From assembly GCF_900636535.1 (NCBI RefSeq), contig NZ_LR134289.1, positions 2,542,001 to 2,606,000 of the forward strand: a stretch of 64,000 nt of DNA, in the 5' to 3' direction. Positions 50,944 through 61,366 of the stretch are shown in pieces. This stretch comes from Chryseobacterium gleum. GTDB lineage: Bacteria; Bacteroidota; Bacteroidia; Flavobacteriales; Weeksellaceae. Made by a program: the position numbers and the translations under genes. Position 1 is the first letter of the stretch. Every line of letters starts with the position of its first letter. The notes beneath the pieces are model-generated. The model saw only the letters and a list, made by a program, of their open reading frames with translations. It had not been told where the DNA came from and did not search any database.

Positions 50944-52254
50944 TTATTTTTGTCTGAAATATACTTCAATCGGAACTCCGGTAAACCCGAATTCTTTTCT
51001 CAACTGATTTTCAGTAAATCTTTTATACGGTTCTTTCACATATTGCGGAAGGTTACAGAAAAATACAAACTGCGGTGACGGTGTAGGAAGCTGAACACAA
51101 TATTTGATTTTAATATATTTTCCTTTTAAAGCCGGCGGTGGCGTATTTTCAAAAATCGGAAGCATTACTTCATTCAGTTTTGAAGTTTTAATTTTCTTCT
51201 TACGGTCTTCATAAACCTGCATAGCTACTTCTACAGCCTTTAGAATTCTTTGCTTCGTTAAGGCTGAAACGAATAAGATTGGAATATCCTGGAACTGGCC
51301 AATTTTATCTTTGATTGATTTCTCGAAATCACGCATTGTATTGGTTTGCTTGTCCTCGATCAAATCCCATTTATTAACAAGGATTACAATTCCTTTTCTG
51401 TTTTTCTGAGCCAGTCCGAAGATGTTCATATCCTGGGATTCCCATCCTTGTGTGGCATCTACCATAATGATCACTACATCAGAATATTCGATTGAACGGA
51501 TAGATCTCATAACGGAATAGAATTCAAGGTCTTCGTTTACCTTAGACTTTCTTCTCATCCCTGCTGTATCCACCAATACAAACTCGTGTCCGAATTTATT
51601 ATATAAAGTCTGGATACTGTCTCTTGTTGTTCCTGCAATATCAGTTACGATATTTCTTTCAACATCCAGCAAGGCGTTTGTCAAGGTAGATTTCCCTACG
51701 TTCGGACGCCCAGCAATGGTAATTTTAGGAAGTCCTTCAAATGGGTCTTTATATTCTGTAGTCGGGAAGTCTCTAACGATATCATCCAGCAGATCTCCTG
51801 TTCCGGAACCCGTGGCTGAAGAAAGTGTATAGTATTTATCGATTCCTAATTGATAAAATTCAGTAGCAGGAAGTTCTTCCTTTGCAGAATCCACTTTATT
51901 GATAACAATATAAATCGGTTTGTTGGATCTTCTGAGAAGCCTGTAAATTTCGTGATCCGTATCAGTAAGCCCTTCCTCTACGTTCATCATAAAGATAATA
52001 GAAGTGGCTTCATCTACTGCTAGCTGTACCTGTTTACGGATTTCTTCTTCGAAGATATCATCTGTACCTACATCGTACCCTCCGGTATCAATTACGGTAA
52101 AGTCTACTCCGTTCCAGTCTGATTTTCCGTAGTGACGGTCTCTGGTAACACCGGCTGTAGAATCTACAATAGCTTCTCTTCTTTCTAATAAACGGTTAAA
52201 AAGCGTGGATTTTCCTACGTTGGGACGTCCAACGATTGCGACAATATTTGACAT
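50944..52254 (-). CDS. der: Ribosome-assembly GTPase Der (EngA)
   Basis: A 436-aa GTPase with two tandem G domains and a KH-like C-terminal domain. First domain: AIVGRPNVGKSTLFNRLL, DTGGYDVG, NKVDSAKEEL. Second domain: AGRPNVGKSTLTNALLDVER, DTAGMRRKSKVNED, NKWDLIED. The C-terminal region runs PILFVSALTKQRILKAVEV to VYFRQK. Der promotes 50S subunit maturation. The ATG at 52254 is close to the GTP-binding motif, as usual. Confidence 0.96.
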   Translation of the reverse strand: MSNIVAIVGRPNVGKSTLFNRLLERREAIVDSTAGVTRDRHYGKSDWNGVDFTVIDTGGYDVGTDDIFEEEIRKQVQLAVDEATSIIFMMNVEEGLTDTDHEIYRLLRRSNKPIYIVINKVDSAKEELPATEFYQLGIDKYYTLSSATGSGTGDLLDDIVRDFPTTEYKDPFEGLPKITIAGRPNVGKSTLTNALLDVERNIVTDIAGTTRDSIQTLYNKFGHEFVLVDTAGMRRKSKVNEDLEFYSVMRSIRSIEYSDVVIIMVDATQGWESQDMNIFGLAQKNRKGIVILVNKWDLIEDKQTNTMRDFEKSIKDKIGQFQDIPILFVSALTKQRILKAVEVAMQVYEDRKKKIKTSKLNEVMLPIFENTPPPALKGKYIKIKYCVQLPTPSPQFVFFCNLPQYVKEPYKRFTENQLRKEFGFTGVPIEVYFRQK

Positions 52255-52616
52255 AAAAAATGTTTAATAATCCTTTTGCTTTGCTCAGGATATGTTATTA
52301 ATGGGTTACTCCAACTTTTGGAGCCCAATTTTTTTTGCAAAGATAAGGTTTTATTATTTAACTGAACGTTGAAGGCTGGAAGCGGGAAGTTATTATACCT
52401 CGAATAAATTAATGTAAGACCTCTCATCAAATTGAGCAAGTAATATCCACAAATCTAATGTTTATGGATAGAAACAGTTTTTTTCTAAAATTTATTAAAA
52501 AAAATAATTCTTTGGATATCAATACATAAAGCTGTCATCTTACTAATTATGTTAATGAATCTTTAATTTTGATTTTCATATTTAAAATAAATTCTATAAT
52601 TTCGCGGCATAGAAAC
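52255..52616. other. 362-nt spacer upstream of der and of tRNA-Gln
   Basis: Mostly AT-rich. It includes a heptamer-type repeat at 52370-52392 and the presumed promoter area of the tRNA (TTTTGA near 52569 and TATAATTTCG near 52600). No gene is supported. Confidence 0.6.
52370..52392. repeat. 7-bp period repeat
   Basis: TGAAGGC, TGGAAGC, GGGAAGT in tandem. Related to the GGAAG-type repeats at 50212 and 55926. Confidence 0.5.
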
Positions 52617-52687
52617 AGACCCATGGTGTAGCGGTAACACTACTGATTTTGGTTCAGTCATCTGGGGTTCGAATCCCTGTGGGTCTA
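52617..52687 (+). tRNA. tRNA-Gln (anticodon UUG)
   Basis: The 71-nt cloverleaf is readable. Acceptor stem AGACCCA (52617-52623) pairs with TGGGTCT (52680-52686), with discriminator A. The anticodon stem ACTGA/TCAGT encloses loop TTTTGGT with anticodon TTG at 52649-52651, decoding CAA/CAG. The T arm contains GGTTCGAATCC. CCA is not encoded in full. A terminator follows immediately. Confidence 0.95.
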
Positions 52688-52688
52688 C

Positions 52689-52717
52689 AAACCATCCTTT
52701 TTAAGGGTGGTTTTTTT
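52689..52717 (+). terminator. Terminator of tRNA-Gln
   Basis: Stem CCATCCTT / AAGGGTGG with a TT loop plus flanking A-T pairs and T7. Confidence 0.85.
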
Positions 52718-52719
52718 AT

Positions 52720-53256
52720 TTAATCCAGATCTGAAATGGGAGGCAAAACCAGCTGTAAAGAATTAACATAGTCATTATCAAAGTAAATAGCCCGTATTTC
52801 TTTATACAAAAAAGATTCGATTAACAACCAGTTTGCTTTGGGACTCAGTAATCTCGCTTTAAATGAATGTCCTTTAACAAGATGAATTTTACCAATATAA
52901 CATTTATGAGGATATTTCAGCTCAATTTGAATAAGTTCAATTTTAGATTGCATATCCGACAATAATTTTATATTATCATCAATATTTAACTCAACACTTT
53001 TTTCAGCAATTACTCCCTTTAATCTTAGTATATTTTCTTTAAATTCATGCTCCTCCGATCTTTGAATGTTTTTAATATATCTTTGGTTTATCATTACGAA
53101 ACCATCCACCACATAATCAACAGGAATATATTTTATATAGCACCAATCATCTGATATATCTACCAATATACCCTCAAATTCTTTTTTATTTTTTAGGTTA
53201 ATTGAAACAACATTATTGATAAGCTCTTTTGTTTTCATCCCTTTCATTAATGGCAT
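52720..53256 (-). CDS. Unknown protein, possible Sm-like N-terminus
   Basis: I do not recognise this 178-aa protein. The first 60 residues (NNVVSINLKNKKEFEGILVD, then DISDDWCYIKYIPVDYVVDG, INQRYIKNIQR) alternate beta strands with short loops like an LSm/Hfq-type barrel. The middle is helical (ENILRLKGVIAEKSVEL), and strands resume in the C-terminal third. The gene is AT-rich compared with its neighbours and sits beside tRNA-Gln, converging on it. ATGs at 53256, 53247 and 53238 are possible starts. No mobility gene supports calling it an island. Confidence 0.6.
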   Translation of the reverse strand: MPLMKGMKTKELINNVVSINLKNKKEFEGILVDISDDWCYIKYIPVDYVVDGFVMINQRYIKNIQRSEEHEFKENILRLKGVIAEKSVELNIDDNIKLLSDMQSKIELIQIELKYPHKCYIGKIHLVKGHSFKARLLSPKANWLLIESFLYKEIRAIYFDNDYVNSLQLVLPPISDLD

Positions 53257-53354
53257 TCAAATTTACAAACTCTATAAATAACAACCTCATTCGTAGATAT
53301 AATGATTAAGACATTTATAGTAAAATATTTGTATTATCGATATTGAGATCAATA

Positions 53355-53383
53355 AAAAAGGCAGCCATAAATGCTGCCTTTGC
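53355..53383 (-). terminator. Terminator of katG
   Basis: Stem AAAGGCAGC (53357-53365) / GCTGCCTTT (53373-53381). The minus strand continues with Ts. Confidence 0.88.
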
Positions 53384-53402
53384 TTATTTTCATTTTTACT
53401 TA

Positions 53403-55691
<2,289 letters not shown>

Positions 55692-55740
55692 TTATTTTAT
55701 GTTGATTAATTCAGTTACATTCTCTGTTGTAAGAACATCA

Positions 55741-55771
55741 CAAACCTACAACGATTAAACAATAAATACAA
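55741..55771 (-). promoter_or_regulatory. Promoter of katG
   Basis: On the minus strand TTG, a 20-nt spacer, then TAGGTTTG (55741-55748). It matches the Bacteroidetes promoter form. The expected transcription start near 55734 leaves a leader of about 50 nt. Confidence 0.55.
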
Positions 55772-55925
55772 TCTATTAATTTTTATTTCAATGATAGTTA
55801 AAAACTATAAATAAATTCTTCCGCCCGCATAATTTCCAGGACATAATTGTGGTATTAAGTTAATCATTTTTTAAATTCATTGGGTTGGCTTTGCTCTATT
55901 TAGAATAACTCAATGTAAGAGAAAA

Positions 55926-55950
55926 AGCGAGAAGAAGGAAATAGGAAGCT
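55926..55950. repeat. 7-bp period repeat
   Basis: GAGAAGA, AGGAAAT, AGGAAGC, TGGAAGT in tandem. Related to the repeats at 50212 and 52370. Confidence 0.5.
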
Positions 55951-56118
55951 GGAAGTTATAACAGACAAAAAATATTCCTCAGGACATTTGTATAAATGAA
56001 TAGGAAATTAATAGTTAAATAAAAAACTGACCGGTAAATTTTTCTCTGTTCACAACTTCCAGCCAAAGCATAAAAAAAATTAACTACCTTTATATTTATC
56101 AAAATATGAACACCTGCT

Positions 56119-56586
56119 ATGAAAAAAATAATTGTAGTCATTCTCGTTGCCTTTATTATCATTCAATTCTTCCCTATTGATAAGACCAATCCGCCGCTTA
56201 CACCAGGTATGGATTTTCTGAAAATAAAAAATACCCCGGAAAAAATTGCCCGTACCATCAGAACTTCATGTTATGACTGCCATTCCAATGAAACAACTTA
56301 TCCCTGGTATGCTAATATTTCCCCTACATCATGGTGGGTAAAAAATCATATTGATGAAGGCAGAAAAAGCCTTAATTTTTCTACCTTTGCAGTCTATGAG
56401 CCTCAGAGACAGCTTCATAAACTGGATGAATGTATAGAAATGGTTGAAAAGAAAGAAATGCCGCTTGAATCTTATTATATAGGGCATCAGAATGCCAAAC
56501 TTTCGGATGAACAGCGTACAAATCTTATTCAATATTTCAAAAAGGTAAAGGAAGATACTGAGAGAGGAATCATGTTTAATAAATAA
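56119..56586 (+). CDS. Haem-binding domain protein (CxxCH)
   Basis: A 155-aa protein anchored by an N-terminal hydrophobic segment (KIIVVILVAFIIIQFF). The haem motif is CYDCHSNETTYPWYA followed by the conserved NISPTSWWVKNHIDEGRKSL. This is the haem-binding domain DUF common in Bacteroidetes (CxxCH with a following YPWY). The C-terminal half is helical. Likely a periplasmic cytochrome-like electron carrier; its partners are not evident. The DCC-family gene follows 5 nt downstream. Confidence 0.88.
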   Translation: MKKIIVVILVAFIIIQFFPIDKTNPPLTPGMDFLKIKNTPEKIARTIRTSCYDCHSNETTYPWYANISPTSWWVKNHIDEGRKSLNFSTFAVYEPQRQLHKLDECIEMVEKKEMPLESYYIGHQNAKLSDEQRTNLIQYFKKVKEDTERGIMFNK

Positions 56587-56590
56587 AGTT

Positions 56591-57001
56591 GTGGAAAACT
56601 GGGAAAATAAACATATTGTATTTTTTGACGGAGACTGCGGTGTCTGTAATTTCTGGGTGCAATGGATTCTTGAGCGGGACCGGAAAGACCAGTTTATGTT
56701 TGCTTCCCTTCAGTCTGAATTCGGACAGCAGTTTTTATCCGAAAGGGGGTTGGATACTCATATATTCAATACCATGTACCTCTGGAAACCGGGAAAATAT
56801 TATCTGATTAAATCAAGAGCAATACTTCACATTGCCAAACTGTTAGGAGGAATATACTCCCTCGCTTTTTTAGGCAAAATTATTCCCAGGTTTTTGAGTG
56901 ACAAAGCTTACGATCTTGTTTCGAGAAACAGAATGAAGCTGGCCAATCAGAGGTGTTATCTGCCGGATCAGCATCAGAGAAAAAAGTTTATTCAGGTGTA
57001 A
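56591..57001 (+). CDS. DCC-family (DUF393) thiol-disulfide oxidoreductase-like protein
   Basis: A 136-aa DCC protein named for its motif, here FFDGDCGVCNFWVQWIL near the N-terminus. ASLQSEFGQQFL and YLIKSRAILHIAKLLGG follow, with the conserved arginine-rich RNRMKLANQRCYLP near the end. The start codon is GTG at 56591; no ATG or TTG fits better. It follows the haem-binding gene by 4 nt, suggesting co-translation. Function in redox chemistry is presumed from the CxxC only. Confidence 0.9.
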   Translation: MENWENKHIVFFDGDCGVCNFWVQWILERDRKDQFMFASLQSEFGQQFLSERGLDTHIFNTMYLWKPGKYYLIKSRAILHIAKLLGGIYSLAFLGKIIPRFLSDKAYDLVSRNRMKLANQRCYLPDQHQRKKFIQV

Positions 57002-57016
57002 CTTTAGAGAAAAATA

Positions 57017-57073
57017 TCATTCCGTAAGAATTCTTTTGCAATATGATGGATTGAATTGATTCCTACGGAATGA
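57017..57073. repeat. Inverted-repeat element
   Basis: Ten-bp perfect arms TCATTCCGTA (57017-57026) and TACGGAATGA (57064-57073), extended to about 17 bp with two mismatches, around a 37-bp core. Non-coding. It resembles small palindromic repeats rather than a terminator because no T tract follows. Confidence 0.6.
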
Positions 57074-57133
57074 CAAGCTTAGTGGATCATAACAGGCTGA
57101 GACTAGTAGTAAAGACTCATTTTCATCACATCT

Positions 57134-57168
57134 ATTACTCATTACCCATTACCCATTACTTATAAATT
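57134..57168. repeat. 7-bp period repeat at the amylase 3' end
   Basis: ATTACTC, ATTACCC, ATTACCC, ATTACTT in tandem. Its last bases overlap the stop codon of the alpha-amylase gene. Confidence 0.6.
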
Positions 57169-58599
57169 AAGCGACCAGACGGAATAAGAATTTGGCGGGC
57201 ATTGGATTTTCACCCATTTATCACCTTGAGTGGTTGGATACCAGCTTGAATTCCCTGTGAAATCTTTAATCTGCTGACTGCTCCAATTGGTTTCCACCCA
57301 TCTTTCCTGCCAGCTTGATGAAGTATTGATGTAAACAACAAGCCCCGGATTACCATTGTACCCGTTTCTTCTTGCTATATATTCATCATTGTCGGTATAC
57401 AGAATAGAAGTTGTTCCGGTAGCTTTATTATTGTGAATCCAGATCAGGTTATTAAGCCTTTCTTTGTTCAGCCATTCTTCATAATCCCTGTAAAAAATAG
57501 TCGGATATCCTTCATGGGTCAGAATGTAAGCATATGCCGGCATTTTATTGTAGATGATATCTGTATCATGATTGGCTACAAAAGTAACTGCCTTATAAGG
57601 GTTTCTTTTCCACATCATATCATCATTCAGAACATTTAAATTTCCATTATCAAAAGCTTCATCCATTTTATAATAAGCAGCAAAATCAAATACAGAACTG
57701 TTGGCATTACTGGACCACCAATCCAATGTATTTACGTTGGAATCCCAGAGCTCGCCTACAGAGAATCCTCCAACCTTAGAGTTCCATGTATTGACAACCC
57801 ACGGGCCAAAACCTTTGACGTAATCAAACCTCCAGCCATCAAATTTCATCACGTTTTTATAGTATTTAGCAATAGAATCATCTCTTCCCCAAAGCCAGTC
57901 CTGCACATGAGGATTGGCATGACACAGATCCGGGAAACCTCCAAAAGCTCCTTCGTCATTATTTCCGTAGGCATTCTTATAAAAATCATTATAGTTTCTC
58001 TGGAATTTTCCTGAAGCCACTCCCGAAAAATCCGTCCAGGTATTGGTTCCGGTAAAAGGATTGGCTTCGGATTGCCCGCCGCTGTTATGGTTAATCACAA
58101 TATCTGCATACACCTGCATATTTTCATCATGCGCTTTAGTAATTAATGCCTCCAGCTCGGCCCTTGACCCGAAACGGGTTTCCACACTCCCATTCTGATT
58201 AAAGTTTCCAAAATCATAATAATCTGTAGGGTCATATCCCATAGAGTATGCTCCGTTTTGTGCTTTTGATGCGGGAGGCAGCCATACAGCACCAATTCCC
58301 GCATTGGACCACGCTGTCAGCTTATCTTTAACAGTATTCCACCAATTGCCACCATCAGGAACATCCCAGTAGAAACCCTGCATCAATACTCCGCCGCCGG
58401 GCCCGGCAATAAATTTACTTTGTGCAGAGCCTGAACCGCTTCCTGTACTGAAAGGCCGCCCGTCATGGTTCGTTACATTCACCGTTTTATTGTGGACCTC
58501 TTCCTTTTTGGAAGGTTCCATTGTTAATTCATCACTGTTCCGGCATGAGTGAGCAAACGCTAAAGCCAGCAGGGAAAGGAAAAAATATGTTTTTTTCAT
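57160..58599 (-). CDS. Secreted GH13 alpha-amylase (putative lipoprotein)
   Basis: A 479-aa glycoside hydrolase 13 protein. N-terminal signal MKKTYFFLSLLALAFAHSC with a possible lipobox Cys19. TIM-barrel regions: VLMQGFYWDV, AVWLPPASKAQNG, VYADIVINHNSGG (region I). The catalytic Asp is in GWRFDYVKGFGPW, the Glu in FSVGELWDSN and the third acid in FVANHDTD. It is most like liquefying bacterial maltohexaose-type amylases that act on alpha-1,4-glucans, here probably at the cell surface. The 3' end overlaps a 7-bp repeat that supplies the stop codon. Confidence 0.92.
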   Translation of the reverse strand: MKKTYFFLSLLALAFAHSCRNSDELTMEPSKKEEVHNKTVNVTNHDGRPFSTGSGSGSAQSKFIAGPGGGVLMQGFYWDVPDGGNWWNTVKDKLTAWSNAGIGAVWLPPASKAQNGAYSMGYDPTDYYDFGNFNQNGSVETRFGSRAELEALITKAHDENMQVYADIVINHNSGGQSEANPFTGTNTWTDFSGVASGKFQRNYNDFYKNAYGNNDEGAFGGFPDLCHANPHVQDWLWGRDDSIAKYYKNVMKFDGWRFDYVKGFGPWVVNTWNSKVGGFSVGELWDSNVNTLDWWSSNANSSVFDFAAYYKMDEAFDNGNLNVLNDDMMWKRNPYKAVTFVANHDTDIIYNKMPAYAYILTHEGYPTIFYRDYEEWLNKERLNNLIWIHNNKATGTTSILYTDNDEYIARRNGYNGNPGLVVYINTSSSWQERWVETNWSSQQIKDFTGNSSWYPTTQGDKWVKIQCPPNSYSVWSLNL

Positions 58600-58772
58600 C
58601 GCAATAATTAATTATGAATCTATTAAACAAGATACAATTTTATTAAAAACAAATTCAAATGAATGGGAAATATTTTAATTTTCAATAATAAATCAGGAAG
58701 AAAGACATTTAAATTTTTCATTAAAAAATCATAAAATTTTAAGATTCTCGAAACAATTTTTCTTTTAATCCA

Positions 58773-58780
58773 TATATTTG
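58773..58780 (+). promoter_or_regulatory. -7 box (TATATTTG) of the DUF4290 gene
   Basis: TATATTTG ends 6 nt before the ATG at 58787, again predicting a leaderless or nearly leaderless transcript. No exact -33 TTTG at the standard distance. Confidence 0.45.
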
Positions 58781-58786
58781 CATACT

Positions 58787-59452
58787 ATGGAATATAACAC
58801 CCAAAAAACTCAGCTTCATATGCCGGAATACGGCAGAATTATACAACAGTTGGTTGAGCGCTGTAAAGAACTTCCTACCAAAGAGGAAAGGAATGAGATG
58901 GCTATGGCAATCATCGATTTTATGGGTCAGAGAAACCCGCAACTTCGCGACGAAGAAAATTATAAACATAAACTTTGGGATCATCTTTTTATTCTTGCAG
59001 ATTATGATCTGGATGTAGAATCTCCCTATCCGTTTCCTACCAGAGAACAATTGGCGGAAAGACCTAAAAGAATGGAATATCCAAAACTTCAGGGTGACTT
59101 TAAGTTTTACGGAAAAAGTATTCTTCAGCTAATAGAAAAAGCAATCGAACTAGAAACAGGAGAAGAAAAAGAAGCTCTTATTGAGGTGATTGCCAACAAT
59201 ATGAAGAAGTCTTACAATGTCTATAATAAAGAGCATGTGACGGATGATGTGATTTTCCGCCATCTGAAAGAACTGTCTGAAAACAGGTTGGATCTTACCG
59301 GAATAGATTCTCTTGAAAAAAGTAAAATCTATTACACCAATAATAACAACAACCGAAATAATAACAATAACAACAGGAACAACAGCAATAATAAGAACAA
59401 TAACCAGCCCAACAAAAGAAGGCATAATAACAATCATAAAAACAGAAAATAA
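58787..59452 (+). CDS. DUF4290 protein with Asn-rich tail
   Basis: A 221-aa protein. The first 175 residues match the DUF4290 family of Bacteroidetes: PEYGRIIQQLVERCKELPTK, MGQRNPQLRDEENYKHKLWD and DVESPYPFPTREQLAERPKR. The last 40 residues are nearly all Asn, Arg and Lys (NNNNRNNNNNNRNNSNN), encoded by AAT/AAC repeats, so the tail is intrinsically disordered and basic. The ATG at 58787 follows a -7 box; a TTG three codons earlier is unlikely. Its stop overlaps the murA ATG by one base (TAATG). Confidence 0.85.
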   Translation: MEYNTQKTQLHMPEYGRIIQQLVERCKELPTKEERNEMAMAIIDFMGQRNPQLRDEENYKHKLWDHLFILADYDLDVESPYPFPTREQLAERPKRMEYPKLQGDFKFYGKSILQLIEKAIELETGEEKEALIEVIANNMKKSYNVYNKEHVTDDVIFRHLKELSENRLDLTGIDSLEKSKIYYTNNNNNRNNNNNNRNNSNNKNNNQPNKRRHNNNHKNRK

Positions 59453-60759
59453 TGAGTGGAACATTTCAAATAAGAGGAGGAAAAAGACTGCAGGGTGAAA
59501 TAACTCCACAAGGAGCCAAAAATGAGGCTCTACAAATTTTATGTGCGGTTCTCCTGACGGACGAAGAAGTAAGAATCAAAAACATTCCGGATATTCATGA
59601 TGTGAACAGACTGATTGAAATTCTTGGAGATTTTGGGGTAAAAGTTACAAAAAACGGACAGGGAGATTATACTTTCAAAGCGGATCAGGTAAATTTTGAT
59701 TATATAAAATCCAGCGAATTTAAAAAAGACGGAGCAAAATTACGAGGATCGATTATGCTGATGGGGCCAATGTTGGCTCGTTATGGAGAAGCTTATATGC
59801 CGACTCCGGGTGGGGACAAAATCGGAAGAAGAAGACTGGATACCCACTTTCAGGGACTTGTTGAATTAGGTGCAGAATTTAATTATGATGAAGAAGAATA
59901 TTTCTACTCTTTAAAAGCTAAAGAGTTAAGAGGAAAATTTATCCTGCTTGAAGAAGCTTCTGTAACCGGAACTGCCAATATTGTAATGGCAGCGGCTTTG
60001 GCAAAAGGAAAAACAAGAATCTACAACGCTGCCTGCGAACCTTATCTTCAGCAATTATGTAAAATGCTGAACAGAATGGGAGCCAATATCTCAGGAATCG
60101 GGTCTAACCTTCTTACCATTGAAGGGGTAGAATACCTTAGAGGAACGGAGCACACGATGCTTCCGGATATGGTAGAAATCGGATCATGGATTGGTCTTGC
60201 AGCGATGACCAAGTCTGAAATCACCATCAAAAATGTAAACTGGAACCAGCTTGGGGTTATCCCGAATACATTCAGAAAATTAGGGATCCGGCTTGAGCAA
60301 AGTAATGATGACATTTATATTCCTGCTCAGGAGCATTATAAAATCCAGAAATTTATTGACGGATCTATCCTGACTATTTCGGATGCTCCATGGCCAGGAT
60401 TTACACCGGATTTATTATCTATCATTTTAGTAGTGGCTACTCAGGCAAAAGGAAGCATTCTCGTTCATCAGAAAATGTTTGAATCCAGATTATTCTTTGT
60501 GGATAAATTAATCGACATGGGGGCTCAGATCATTTTATGTGATCCGCACAGAGCAACCGTAATCGGGCTAAATCAGGAAGCGCCTTTAAGAGGAACCACA
60601 ATGGTTTCCCCGGACATCAGAGCCGGAAATGCACTTCTTATTGCAGCACTTTCAGCAGAAGGAAAATCAATTATCCACAACATCGAGCAGATCGACAGAG
60701 GATACGAAAATATCGATGGAAGACTAAGAGCTATTGGTGCTGACATCGAGAGAATTTAA
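59452..60759 (+). CDS. murA: UDP-N-acetylglucosamine 1-carboxyvinyltransferase (MurA), Asp-type active site
   Basis: A 435-aa EPSP-synthase-fold enzyme that starts peptidoglycan synthesis by joining enolpyruvate to UDP-GlcNAc. It opens SGTFQIRGGKRLQGEITPQG and has the PGGDKIGRRRLDTH active-site loop. The usual Cys of that loop (Cys115 in Escherichia coli, target of fosfomycin) is Asp122 here. Asp is a known natural replacement that retains activity but confers fosfomycin insensitivity in other bacteria. It is translationally coupled to the DUF4290 gene and followed by a terminator. Confidence 0.95.
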   Translation: MSGTFQIRGGKRLQGEITPQGAKNEALQILCAVLLTDEEVRIKNIPDIHDVNRLIEILGDFGVKVTKNGQGDYTFKADQVNFDYIKSSEFKKDGAKLRGSIMLMGPMLARYGEAYMPTPGGDKIGRRRLDTHFQGLVELGAEFNYDEEEYFYSLKAKELRGKFILLEEASVTGTANIVMAAALAKGKTRIYNAACEPYLQQLCKMLNRMGANISGIGSNLLTIEGVEYLRGTEHTMLPDMVEIGSWIGLAAMTKSEITIKNVNWNQLGVIPNTFRKLGIRLEQSNDDIYIPAQEHYKIQKFIDGSILTISDAPWPGFTPDLLSIILVVATQAKGSILVHQKMFESRLFFVDKLIDMGAQIILCDPHRATVIGLNQEAPLRGTTMVSPDIRAGNALLIAALSAEGKSIIHNIEQIDRGYENIDGRLRAIGADIERI

Positions 60760-60776
60760 AATTATTTATTTAATAC

Positions 60777-60809
60777 AAAAGCGTTCGGAATATTCTGAAC
60801 GCTTTTTTT
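60777..60809 (+). terminator. Terminator of murA
   Basis: Stem AAAAGCGTTC / GAACGCTTTT around GGAATATTCT, followed by TTT. Confidence 0.88.
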
Positions 60810-60902
60810 ATTGGCTATTTTCGACACCTTCCAGAGGAGAGGAATACTCCCCATCAAATAGCGACCATCAACTCTATATTGGTTCTCAAATAACTTTTAA
60901 AT

Positions 60903-60936
60903 AAAAAGTGCCCGGTAAAAGAACCGGACACTTTGG
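60903..60936 (-). terminator. Terminator of the NIL-domain gene
   Basis: Stem AAAGTG-C-CCGGT / ACCGG-A-CACTTT (60905-60916 and 60923-60934), one mismatch, with Ts on the minus-strand side. Confidence 0.8.
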
Positions 60937-60961
60937 GTAATTAAAACTATATGAATCTCAC

Positions 60962-61273
60962 TTAAAAATATGTTCTGCAGGTATATTCTACCGTCGTATT
61001 GATAAGTTTATTTTTATTCAGATAGACCTCAAGCAGCTGAAAGTCTTCTGAATTGACATTAATATATAACTGTACGGAACCAAAACTATATCCGTTCACA
61101 TACTCTACATTAGCAGATAACACTCTATGACAGATGCCTAATTGGTTATAGATGGTGTTCATCAAATGTTCAAATTTCATTTTGCCATTCAACTCTATTT
61201 CCAGTAACAATTCTTTTTTAGGCAGGTTTATTTTGTTTTGTAAAACCTGCAGGCCGGGATTAGGTGTAACCAT
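60962..61273 (-). CDS. Orphan NIL-domain protein
   Basis: A 103-aa protein that corresponds to the NIL domain, the C-terminal regulatory domain of methionine ABC transporter ATPase MetN. It reads LLLEIELNGKMKFEHLMNTI, GICHRVLSANVEYVNGYSFG and QLYINVNSEDFQLLEVYL. NIL domains bind methionine and are ACT-like. Here it stands alone with no ATPase, permease or binding protein around it. A dyad-type operator and promoter precede it, so it appears to be a regulated stand-alone amino-acid sensor; that is inference. Confidence 0.72.
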   Translation of the reverse strand: MVTPNPGLQVLQNKINLPKKELLLEIELNGKMKFEHLMNTIYNQLGICHRVLSANVEYVNGYSFGSVQLYINVNSEDFQLLEVYLNKNKLINTTVEYTCRTYF

Positions 61274-61335
61274 TGCTAAACATTTTTGGGTTAAACATTG
61301 TCAGATCATATCGCGCTCTGCATTTAAATCTGTGA

Positions 61336-61366
61336 CAAAAATATAAAAAAATATTAGTCCACCAAA
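61336..61366 (-). promoter_or_regulatory. Promoter of the NIL-domain gene
   Basis: On the minus strand TTTG (61363-61366), a 19-nt spacer, then TATTTTTG (61336-61343): a full match to the Bacteroidetes promoter. The expected transcription start is near 61329, leaving a leader of about 55 nt. Confidence 0.6.

Noticed and set aside
52617..53256. Genomic island at tRNA-Gln
   Set aside because: No integrase, no direct repeat of the tRNA 3' end seen, and only one gene lies between the tRNA and katG.
55741..55830. OxyR-type operator upstream of katG
   Set aside because: I looked for ATAG-N7-CTAT spacing and found none; only the promoter is supported.
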